Origin: Brachionus koreanus
Taxonomy: Eukaryota > Rotifera > Eurotatoria > Ploima > Brachionidae
DNA length: 64,000 nucleotides
Direction: 5' to 3'
Assembly: GCA_016987375.1 (NCBI GenBank)
Contig: PJRA01000005.1
Span: 1,083,630-1,147,629, forward strand
Below, in pieces: positions 44,601 through 56,100 of this stretch; the first letter of the stretch is position 1, and each line of letters starts with the position of its first letter. Under the pieces are notes generated by a model. That model was given only the letters and a program-made list of their open reading frames with translations, had not been told where the DNA came from and did not search any database. Made by a program: the position numbers and the translations under genes.

Positions 44601-47600
44601 AAACAAATAAACAATGGTTTTAATTCCAACGGTCTAAAAGTTTACATATATAGCAAATTTCATTCATTTATTTTTTTGTTAATAAAATAAACACATTCTA
44701 AGATAAAACAATTTTTTTAATCCATTTTTCTCTCAAAGATTCATTTTGACGGCACAACATATTCATTAATAACTAATTTTTCATTTAACAATTAATAGTT
44801 AATCATTAATTTTTTTATAAATAAAAAAGCCTCTACGAAATATGATTCATAAACCATTTTATTATAGAGAAGAATTTCTAACAACTAAGCTTGTTTTTTT
44901 TTTTTTTTAAATCAAAATTTTCGATTAAAACTGAAATTTTTTTTTAAATAATAAAAAATAAAAAAGTCACAATTGATAAATAAAAATCTAAAATTAGTTT
45001 TTTTTTACAAATCAAAAAAATCGTGTTTAGCCATTTCATTTTTACAACAGGTATAATCAATTAAAAATTGACGTGATTATGCCTTCACAGTAAAAACTTT
45101 TTGAATAAAATCTTCAAATTTTGAACATTATTTGTTCAAATTGACGAAAATTTTCGAACACTTTTCTTGATGACTAAAGTTTTTTTAATGCCAAATGTTC
45201 AAATAGTCCTTGATTGAAGCAAATAAAATTTTGATTGAATCCCAACACATTTATTTAAACAATTTGTTTTGTAAACATGAAAACTATTTCTATTAAATTT
45301 TTTGATTTTTAATTCAAATGCACCATTTTAATTTAAAATTTTCTCATGTTTTTTCTTCTTCATATTCTCAAATGATTTTATTCATTTCATTTAACATGAA
45401 CATTTTTTGATTTAATGTAAAAAAAAAATTATTTTTTTTGAATCCTTTGAAAAAATTCACTTTTAAAAACTCATGATTATCAAGACAAAAATTAAGTAAG
45501 TTTAAAAATGGAAAATTTTTAAAATAAAAAAATATTTTTAAAAATAAATTGTTTTATTTTGTTTTCTAAAAATTCAATATTTATTTCTTCATCCTGACAC
45601 ATCTACGGGCAAAAGCTAAAAAAAATATTATCAAAATTGAAATAAGTTATTTTTGTTTTCATTGATTTTTTTCTTAGAGCGTCATTTATAATAGTTTTTT
45701 TTTACTATGAACAAAAGTAAATTCCAAATTTAAATAAACTATTTACAGGTTATTCTGCCTAGTTTTAAATTACGGACTCCGATTATCTGCTTGTTTTGAC
45801 TTTTGATTCTTTTTTTGTTTATATGGTGAATTTTTTGCTTCTGGCATTCATGCTGCTAGATCAAATCTTACTGTGATCTCAAACATTATGCTTACGTTTA
45901 TTACATAACAATTAATGTATTGTTATGTATAAAAATGTCTCAAATAGTAATCAGTTATTAGAGCTAATTTTCCTTGAACAAATTAAGTAAAAATTATATA
46001 TTTTATTTGAGCTCAAAATTTTAAGTGAAATTTAAAATGAGTTTTTTTTTTTTTGTATTACGTAATTAGATTTGCAAAATCCATATTTCCTCTTGAAATT
46101 GTGACAAACAAGAACGGAAAATAACACATTATTAAATTTAGCTGCCATTAGTTCTCGATTCCTGATTAAATTAGAGCTATATTAAATTTTGAAAAATGTT
46201 GAATTTATTTTCTTTTCCTAATGAATAAATTGATGTTTATGTAATAGAGAAAGGACTGCGGATTTAGCAATCTATTAAATCTACTTAAGTTTTTTGTAAA
46301 TTTATAAATTGTAGCTACTAAAAAGCGTGTTTCAATACAATGAGATTTATTTATTTTAGACTAATTTGTATCAACACTTTTTTTTTAAGCAATATTTTTT
46401 TATTTAATTTGCTGAAAACTTATTTAATTTTTTTTTTTAAAAAAAACGAGTTCTTTTAAAACCTATTTATTTGTTCTCTTCATTTTGGTGTTTTTGATCT
46501 TTTGTATCATTTCAATATAAATGGTTTCAGCTTTTTTAGTTTTATTTTGATCTTGAATACTCAGTGCTTTATTTAAGCAGTTAAATTAGAGTACTTATTC
46601 TAACTAAACAAATTTAATTTTTTATTTTAAAATCAAGAAACAGTTCCATTTTTAAAATTGTTAAAAATTTTATTTTTCATTTATTAATTTAATTAATGCT
46701 TTGAACTATTATGTTAGTAAAAAATTACACTTAAGGCTTAGATTAAAAATAGAATATAGTTTTTTTTTTTTAAACATTTAAAGTTAAATAAGTTATTTAA
46801 TTTTTTAGTTTAGCTTCTCAAATGCTTGAAGTTTTTCATTTCTAAATGTCGCAAAATGGCTGCTATAACAATTAAAATTTTTTTATTTTTTTGTTAGTTT
46901 ATATTTTAATTTCAGTTCAACTTTTTTAAGATGGGAAGTTTTTTTATTAATAAGCTTTTTAATTAGGTCTCAAATTTCTTCTTTTAACTTTTATTTTTTA
47001 ATTAGTTTCTATTTACAATTTTTAAAAATAGACTACCGTAAAAATTTGCTTTTAGCATCACACTAAATTTTCGTAGTAGTGTGCCGCTATAAAACAAACA
47101 TTTACGGTTATTGGAAAATATATTTTTTTAAGAAAAATTTTGCGAGTTATTTGTAAAATAAAATATTATTTTTTGGTATATTTTTTTTAAACCTTTTTGG
47201 TGGTGACCAAAAATAGCCAAAAAAATGTTCTCTTCGATTTGTAGAATTTTAGTTACAAAAATTAATAGTCATCTTAAGCTTTCCATTTTTAACTGTAGAC
47301 ATTATTTTACATGCTTGAAATTTTTGCAGAAAAAGTGAACTTTTAAAGGGTTAAAATGTTTAAATGTTTATAATGTTTATATGCTTCTGCAATAAAATTT
47401 ATTAATAATTTTTGAATATGGTCATTTAAAATTTTTTTGTAATCTCCATAATTTTTTACGTTTAGTTAGCGATTTTCAGGCTAAATTCAAAACCATTACT
47501 TTAAGAAAAAAATTTGATTCAATTTTAGTCTGAAATAGATTTGTTTTTTAATTTATTAAATTTTTTTTCAAATTAAAATTGAATAATATTTTCAAAAAAG

Positions 47601-48105
47601 ATTGTAGTAGTAATTTTAGAATGACTCTAACGTGCTTAAACTTGAAATTGACAAATAAAATAAATATTAGATTTTCAATAAATAATTAAAAAACAAACAA
47701 AAACAGACTGTTTAACCAAATAAATGTTCCATTGTAACACTGGTTTCACATACGCACATGAATATTATTTTTTATTGTTAGATCAAGGCCTAAAGAAGCC
47801 TTTCAATAGACTAAGAAATTACTAAATTCACAATTTTCTTTGTTTTAAATTCTAAAAATGTCAATTTTTAACTTTATTTTTTTAATTACTAAGGCAATAG
47901 TAAAAATTATTCAAATTTCAATTTACATCATTTTACAGACCTTATTGTTTAGAGCTGAATAATTAGCAGGTGTCTAGGTATCCAGGTGTATTAAAAACTT
48001 ACAAATTCTTTAGGCTAATTCCTTGAAATTAATTAAAAGACTATAAAAACAAATTGATTTAAAGCGATTATAATAATTTTTTTTTAATTTATTGTTATTT
48101 TTAGT
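44601..48105. other. AT-rich intergenic spacer
   Basis: Long T- and A-runs and no supportable coding segment. An upstream non-coding exon of the gene at 48106 may lie near its end, since TTTTTAG directly precedes that start codon. Confidence 0.5.
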
Positions 48106-49149
48106 ATGTCACGAAGAAATTCTTTGACAGACCCCAAAAAATTAGTCCTATCGGAACCAATTTTTTCCAACAAAACTCTAATGAAGATAAGACAACTTAA
48201 CGAACTGGCCAATAAACGCCCAAAGTTTTTGCCCAGCATTTACGCAAAAGCTGAACAGCTAAATCGACGACTTAGTGTGTTCAATTCGAGCCAGGACTCG
48301 GACTTTTCATCAGCTTCCTCAATCAGCTATGACAACATGAATGAAAAAGAGCGCGAATACTTTCTAAAAGAATATCGTCATCGGAAAAAGTCCATCATTA
48401 TTTCAAAGTATTTGGATGATGAGCTCAAGCATAGATTCGAGCAACTTAAATATTCATCGAGTCCAAGCCGCAGGGGCTCAGTTTTCGAGGCGCCAAGCTC
48501 AAATGACCTTCAAGATTATGAAGCTGAAGCTGACATTCAGAAAAAATCAGCTGACGAAAGTTCAATTAGCTTTCAAAAAAACAAAAGTCCCAGATTTGGA
48601 AGTACGTTGTCTAGAGATGGACAATACGCAATTATGAAGTCATTGGAGGACACAATAATAAATGAAATAGAGTCCATGTATCCAGAATGTAGAGGTAAAA
48701 TTTCACGCACTTCAACTGCTCAATTTCGTAAAAATCTCGAACATACTTCCTCTTTTTTGACTCCGTCATCATCTAAGGACTTAAGTCATGATAACAAATA
48801 TTCTGACAATTTGTATTATTCCAAATCAGAATTGTTCTCTGAATCAGATGGTAGAGAAACACTGCCAGATATTGAGATGCAAAAAAAAATGCTTGTCAGT
48901 CAACATATTGAGAATGCGATGGATATTCTAGACAAATTGAGATTAAACAACAAAAAATCGGAAAAAACAAATCTACCAAAAAAAGTCAATTATTTAGACA
49001 AAGTTCTTGCTTCTTCGACATCTAGGAAAAATCTTGCTCCCATAAAAAATAGTGTAAGCGAGCTAAATTTTAAAAATTCGAATTTGGAGCCTATCGTACA
49101 ATTTTCCCAATGGAAGAACAAATGGAACAAAGAATTAGAAAATTATTAA
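48106..49149 (+). CDS. Serine-rich disordered protein, unrecognised
   Basis: A 347-residue open frame with codon use and GC content above the surrounding DNA, so a real gene. I do not recognise a family. It is rich in Ser, Lys, Asn and Glu with many basic-directed phosphosite-like motifs (SRRNSLTD, SRRGSVFE, RRLSVF), no membrane segment and no signal peptide. Two parts look helical: LMKIRQLNELANKRPKF and IENAMDILDKLRLNN. It ends FSQWKNKWNKELENY. TTTTTAG lies immediately upstream, so the ATG may sit at the start of a second exon, with a 5' UTR exon further left. A regulated scaffold or cytoskeletal protein would fit the composition, but that is not evidence of function. Twenty-four bases of its coding sequence recur at 50156. 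Confidence 0.75.
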   Translation: MSRRNSLTDPKKLVLSEPIFSNKTLMKIRQLNELANKRPKFLPSIYAKAEQLNRRLSVFNSSQDSDFSSASSISYDNMNEKEREYFLKEYRHRKKSIIISKYLDDELKHRFEQLKYSSSPSRRGSVFEAPSSNDLQDYEAEADIQKKSADESSISFQKNKSPRFGSTLSRDGQYAIMKSLEDTIINEIESMYPECRGKISRTSTAQFRKNLEHTSSFLTPSSSKDLSHDNKYSDNLYYSKSELFSESDGRETLPDIEMQKKMLVSQHIENAMDILDKLRLNNKKSEKTNLPKKVNYLDKVLASSTSRKNLAPIKNSVSELNFKNSNLEPIVQFSQWKNKWNKELENY

Positions 49150-52100
49150 TTTTTTTTTTTTTTGATTTAAAAAATCACTATTCTACTGCAAAATTAATTT
49201 ATTTTTTTTTTGAGTAATAAATATTTTTTTTACCATATTAATAATAATAATAATAATGTATATTCTACGATGAATTTAGTTTAACTAAATTGACAAAGCA
49301 GGATAACTAATAGAATCCCACTATAGACTTTTCTTTGTCATTGCTGTGACATTGCTGATTTCATTTTCGCTTACACCACATCATATTATAATGTTTTCAA
49401 TAATAAAATGCATATAATATGATAAAACACAAAAGTGAGTAAAAAATTTTTGAGTATTTTTCAACTTTTTTTAAATTATAAGTAAAAAAAGAGCAAAAGT
49501 TAGCTAATCTTCAAAATATAGACCATTATGTTCTTTAGTCTTTAGTCATTTATCAGCGAGTAGCTAGATTTCTCTTTTGTTTCCATTCACTGTTCAACCA
49601 TTTATTTATTATCACATTTTCGAAAAAAGGATCTACTTCTCATCACAAGTAATAATCCGTCTGAAAAATCGTTCATCAAAAAGAATTTTTTTAAGGAGTT
49701 TTCTACACAAGTTTCTATACAAGTTTTAGAAAAAATTAGCATTAAAAATTATATAGTGTTTCCTATTTTATTACTTCGTTGTTCTAATTTATTTAATTAA
49801 TATCAAAAATTATTAGCTTATTGCTCAAAAATTTATTTCAAAGTAATGATATTATAATTATCTATTTTTTTATTTATTTGTCTATTTTATTTAGTCAATA
49901 TTAACAAATGAATACAAAATTAAAAAATAATATTCAACAAAATTACAAATTACTGTATATCCAAAGCTTTCTTTTCCCTAACCACAATTAGATTTACTTA
50001 TTGCCTAGTTATCTTGATTAGAGTCAATAATTTAAATTTTTTGTTCATTTTAAATATCAAAGTCCACGTTTTTTATTTTGACGTAGTTTTTCAAAATAAA
50101 GTCACTGTTGATCAATGCTTGGTTTTCTTTTTGTGTTATGACAAATAGACAAATGAAAAATAGTGTAAGCGAGCTAAATGACAAATGATAACAAATGTGT
50201 TATGACAAGAATTTTTACCATATTTTTTTATTTATTAGTTTACCCTAGATACTAAAAAATTCGTGTAATTCATCATTAAAATTTGTATAAAAAAATCTTT
50301 TCACAGTAAAACATTTTTTTTGAATATTATTATAAATTTCTAATTTTAAACCAATTTTTTGAAAAAAAAATAAAATCAGAAAAAAAAAGGAATATAATTA
50401 TTACCTGTGTTTTTTTATGCAAAAAAAAAACTATAATACTGAATTTGGAAAAAATTTTTTTATCTAATGTTATTTCTTAGAAAAAAATAACACAAATTAA
50501 CTATTTAGAACAAATCTGCTGATCTTCTGTGCTTATTTTTCGGTAATTTTTCAATAGCTTTAACCCTACTTTTTTTTGGGAATAAGCCTAAATCGAATTG
50601 AATTAAGAAGAGTTCGACCGAATCGAACTGAAATGAAGGGAATCTGTCACTATTGAACAAAATTAAGGAAAAGGTGGCCCAATACGATCGAAAATAAACG
50701 AGAATTTGTCCCAATTAATCCCAATCGAGATTGACATGATTTAAAGAATTATTATCATCAGTTAAGAATCTCATTAAAATACTAAATATAAGATAAAAAA
50801 TACAGAAAAAAGATAGCTCTAAGGTCTGTATAAAATCTAAAAGATTTTAGCCTAAGTCACAAGAAAAAAATCTAAATATTAGAGCTAGTATCAATAATAA
50901 AAACAAAATAGAAAAATTTCAAATTATCGATCTTGGCACTATTTAGCATTGTTCAAAGAAAGAAAACTACAGAAATACAGTTAGTTAGTTATTACCTGTG
51001 AAATAGGAAAATAAGTTTTACCTTTTCCTTTAATTCTTATCTTTGAATTAGATTTCAAAAAACTGATATTGAGAAATGTTTTAGGGTATTTTTTCGATTA
51101 TGGACATTTTTTGAAAATGGAATTTAAGAGATAAGGGATACATTGATATAAAAATGGTGAATAGTTAATTTGATAAAAAAATCAAAAAAGATAAAAAGCG
51201 TAAATTTTTATTGAACATTATTAGATTAATTAATATTTAGTTTTCGTTTTTTTTGTTGTATAATAGTTACCTTTCAATCAATTATGTAATAATAAATTGG
51301 AAAAGTGGCAAAATAAAACGTAATTGACATTAATTACAAAAATAAGATAAAATGTTTTTATTTTGTTCTCCAAATTAAGTATTTTAGTTTTTGATTACAT
51401 ATTTTAGTTATTAAAATATAAATAATACGCGAAAAAAAATCTTGCTTAATTAAATTAGCTTTTATTTTAGTAATAAAATTTATAAAGTTTGCGTAATCCA
51501 ATCATTCAAAAAACTTATCTTAACAAATTAAATTACATAATAATATTTTTTTTAAGTAAAAATTTTTTACTTAGTAATAAAACCTGAAACCATAATAGAA
51601 TTTTACTGGGCTTTCAATGAAATAAAGAAGTTCAAATTTTTAATCTCAAATTATTTTTTTCTTTTATAATTTTTTTTAAAATTCATTTATGAGAATATTT
51701 TTTCAAAATTTTTTTTAAGAACTAATTTCTTTAAAGATAAAAAAACTAAGCAATCTCAAGAAACTGAACAAAATGATTAAAACAAGATATTGCATGTTTT
51801 GTATCTATTTAAAAAAAAAAACTTAAAATCCAGTTGTCTGTTTGTATTCAGATCGTCAATGCATAAAGTCTGGCTTCAACTTAAAGGTTAATAAAAGTTA
51901 CGAATTCGTTTAAATTATTTATTAAAATAATAATAGTAAATTTTTAAGAAAAAATTTCAAAAAGATTCTCTCTAAATTTATATCCAGACTTGTTTATGAG
52001 TCACAATTGTTCAGTCAAGTCAATTTTAGTGTTGGGTATGGTCAGTGACAAACAAACTTTTGTATATTTCTCGCCTTTAACTTAACACAAAATTTTTTAT

Positions 52101-53123
52101 TTTAAAATACAAATTATTAATATTTAGAATAACTATTTATTTTTTTTTTATTTTCAAAAGTAGCTAATGCAAAAAAGGACAAAAAATAAATCATCAATAA
52201 GATTTAAATTGATTATTGATTTGATTTCCTAAAAAAAAAACGAAAGTAAAAATTTTATCTTAGAGAAAAAAGGTGCAACAAACTAAGTTGCACTTTTTTG
52301 CAGTATTTTTTCAAAAATATTAACTATTAACTATTGTTAATATTTGTAATTGTCTGTCTCAGCACATTGTTAATTTCGTATCTATAAACAATTTCAAAAT
52401 AAAACACATTATTCAGGAAACAATCGAATTTACTGCCATAGCTCAAACATCTGATGCATTTGCAGATCATTTAAAATTTACAATGCAAATTTTATTAATA
52501 ATCTATTCGAATACTTTCTCAAATGAACAATGCCAATAGACAGAATTATTGGCGTCACATTATTTTGGACAACTAAAATGAAGAGAAATACATGAAGACC
52601 AAATATGACTTGGAGGTGACCTGTTGAAAGAGAGCTGATAGATATGAAAATCGTATGTGAAAAGCTGAAAGTGTCGCCATGCACGAATAAGAATGCATGG
52701 ATCGTGTGAACTCTTTTTGCTTCACTAGGATTATAAGTTAAAATAAAAAGTATTAATAAATGATAAATAAATAAGTTCAGTTTAGTTTATTGAATATATA
52801 TAAATGGCACAATTGATGACACACACCATGTTTAATAGTACTGCAAATTACTATATTTATCTTTTGATTCTTATGTTTTCCTGGAACATCGTGTTACATG
52901 TTGAGCATTTTGTTTTGATTTTGTTAATCTGAAGAGCTTGTGTTTTTCATAGTCACAAAAAATAGATATTTTGCAATACTGCTTTTATTATTAATTTTAA
53001 AAATAAATATTTTTTTTTCTCGAATTTGTCAACAAAGTTCAGTTAAATTGTTCATAAAAGGAAAAAAAAAAAACAAAAAAAAAAGGAAATAATTTAAAAA
53101 AAAACGATTCTAAAAAATATATA
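49150..53123. other. AT-rich intergenic spacer
   Basis: Contains (AAT)n near 49236-49257 and the duplicated 24-mer at 50156-50179. A patch at 50500-50740 is rich in ATCGAA-like words. A GC-richer stretch at 52440-52735 has no recognised product. No gene was found. Confidence 0.5.
50132..50208. repeat. Inserted 24 bp exon copy with duplicated flanks
   Basis: 50156-50179 is identical to 49045-49068 in the coding sequence of the upstream gene. It is flanked by TGTGTTATGACAA at 50132-50144 and again at 50196-50208, with GACAAATG on both immediate sides. Confidence 0.85.
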
Positions 53124-56100
53124 TTAAATATATTCAAAAAAATCCATTTGGCTCGATATTTTATCACTATTATTTGTGGAACTAGTTTTAGATTCATTAA
53201 CAGACTTGGCACTGGACTGAAACTTATGATTTTCTTTGGTCTGTTTCAAAATTCGCTTTATTTGCTTTAATCTGTCATAAAATCTGCCACCATAAAAATT
53301 AACACCATCTTTTTGACTTCTGAAAACTTTACTTGCAATGTCTGCGTGCAAGGCCATTTTCCTCACAATCAGACCCAAGTTTTGATCACTAACAAATTTC
53401 GGATCCGAATAGGTCAGCCACTGAGACATCTCATTAGTTGTTTTAACCTTTACAATATTGGTATTGGCTTTTAGCGGTATTATTTCAATGCACACACAAT
53501 TGACCTCTCCTTTTATCATACTAAAATTATATTCTTCACCACTCTCGTTGTAAACAATTATGGTAGAGTCATTTCCAATGTGTCTTTTTTTAGAATTTGT
53601 ATTCTCTTCGGTGAGCATGAGTGTGCAGACATGAAACAAGACCTGTATGATTCCGTCGAACCAAATGACGGCAAAATCGCCAACAGTTCCGTCCGTATCT
53701 AGGCCTCCAGGATAGAAAAGATCTGTGTCCATGTCCCGCAGGCAAATTAAATTACCCAGACTATTGACAAAAGTCCTGTAGCGCAGTGATCCGCTTGAAT
53801 TCGACAAGATGGCTTTTTCATCATATGCCTGATTTTGACCGACATAAACAACTCCAATTTTGTGCAGCCAAAAGCATGAATAGTAGTCCAATATGTTCAG
53901 TGAGCGTTTTATTGCGTCATTATCTGGTATTAGCATTGGCTGGTCGACATCATTGACAAAATGGTTATTTTGAAATAGATGCAAAAAAACTTGGGACGGA
54001 TCGATGCCTAGTTTGGCGGAAAAGTTTCGTTGATTACAGATTGATAAAAAAATGTTCGACTCTGACTCGATCTGAACCTCAAGCGATGATTTACGCGGTA
54101 TATTTGGCCTTTTGTCGATGTTTAATTCAAGTTTTTCGTTCGGTGGAGTCTCATTTCCCGCACTGGACTCAGATATTCGAGCCAACATGGTCAATCGACG
54201 CAATTCAACTGCATTTTGTTTTATAGTCTTCTCTTCTTGACTTAAATCAAATGGATGAGATTTGAGAATTTTGTCAAAATTTGTCAAATTAATTGAATGA
54301 AAATTAGAAAAATTGGGCTCAATTAGTGTCACAAAAGAGGCTACTTTTGTTGGATAGCGGCACTTTATCTCGACTAAATTGTTGCACCAACAATTCGGGT
54401 TACAGAGTTCATTTAGTTCAGATCCTTTGCTGCTTGTATTGTGGTGGTGATGATGATGATTGATGTCATGGCCATTTTTAATACAACAAAATGGTAAAAG
54501 TTGATCACTATCAATGTTGAGAACAGAGTCGTCTTTGGACAACTTATAACTACTGTCATTAATGCTTTTGAGAAAATTTTCTTCGGTTGAATCACCATCA
54601 TTTCGATCAGTTGACGGAAGACCCGATTTGTATCTTCGTTTTACACAGCGGTTTCTTTTTAACTCGTTTTGATTTGACTTTAAAATGCTTGGTTTTGGTA
54701 GCTCTTTTTTGTTCTCGCTTGTACCACTTGCTTCAATTGTTTCATCGAACAAATCCTGATCAGATTTGTCGCATACTTGTGGTAGATTCGACTCACTTTT
54801 TCTCGAGTCGGCAAAATTACTGTTCGAACTAACACTAACACTGGTACTGCTATTGCTACTGGCAATACTTTCGATATTTAATCCAGTCCGAGATGGAATG
54901 TCTATGGCTTGAGATTGCACTTCTTTGGACTTGGAACAATTCTTAAAATTTTTTTGCTTTGCAATAGTCGCTATTGGCTCTTGCTCAACGCATACATTCG
55001 AAAACAAACCGGTTGTTATTTGAATAATTTTGTTTCCAATGAGCCAAAGTTTGGTCTGTTGGCCACTTTTTTTGTTTTCTTTATTCTCAAAAGGACCAGT
55101 TCTATTTTAAAACAATGTTAGCTTATGGGCAAATTTTCAAAATTTAAATTATTCTTCAATTTTTATAAAAATAAATAATTTATCAATATTAAAGAAATAA
55201 ATTTAAAATTTTCTTTGACCATTTGAACTTATGAAATACTTTTTTTCTTAAATTCGTTCAATTGTTCAAGTTTTAAAATGAAAATATTTAAAAAAAAATA
55301 AATAAATTTATTCTATTTTTATATAAACAAACAAGCAAGTGTTATAAAATGCTTATAAAATAAACTTTGATTTAAAGTTAAGGCATACTCCGGTCAACAA
55401 ATTCTTCATTTTTTGGACTTTTTTCGGAAAAAATAAGTTCTTAAAGGCTTATTTTTGTCTAAATTTCCTGAATTTCCATCTTAGGAAACCCAAAAAAAGG
55501 TAGACGTAAAAAATCCTCTTCAGCGCTTTATAGAAACTCTCTTGGTCCTTTAAATCAAGCAGCTTTTAACATATCTATCAAAACGATGTAATAATTTTAT
55601 TCAATTTTCAATAATCGAACTCGAATATTGAACAATCCGAAACTCAACCAATCTTAAATCAAATCGTAAATCTAATCGAAAAACCAAAACGTCCAAGAGG
55701 ACGTCCCATGGATTGACAATGAAAAAAAAACACAAAAGGACACAAAAGAAGAATTTTAATGCTTGGTAAAAAATAAGCTCCTTGTCTATAACTCGGACGT
55801 CCAAGAAAAAATCGGCTATTCCTAAAATCCGGACCCGATGTCGCCTAAAATACGGACACGAACCCTTTTAGACTATAAGGCTTACTTAACATAAAGCTAA
55901 AAATTATAATTTTAGAAAAATTTTTGAGTTTCAAATTTTTTGTATAACCAAATTTTACTTAACGGAAATTTTAGTCCTTATTTTAGTTTTAGAAGAAAAA
56001 TCCGGGTCCAGATTTTAGAAATGTCATGTCCGTTGTTTGCTTCTAATAAAAGTATTTTTTCTCCTTATTGGAAATATTTTATCTACAAGAACAATTTTTT

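Noticed and set aside
52478..52684. 68-residue minus-strand frame in a GC-richer patch
   Set aside because: Hydrophobic, no motif, not supported by flanking splice sites or similarity that I can recognise.
54041..54865. Several 61-81 residue frames opposite or overlapping the last TSC2 exon
   Set aside because: Shadows of a clearly coding long exon.
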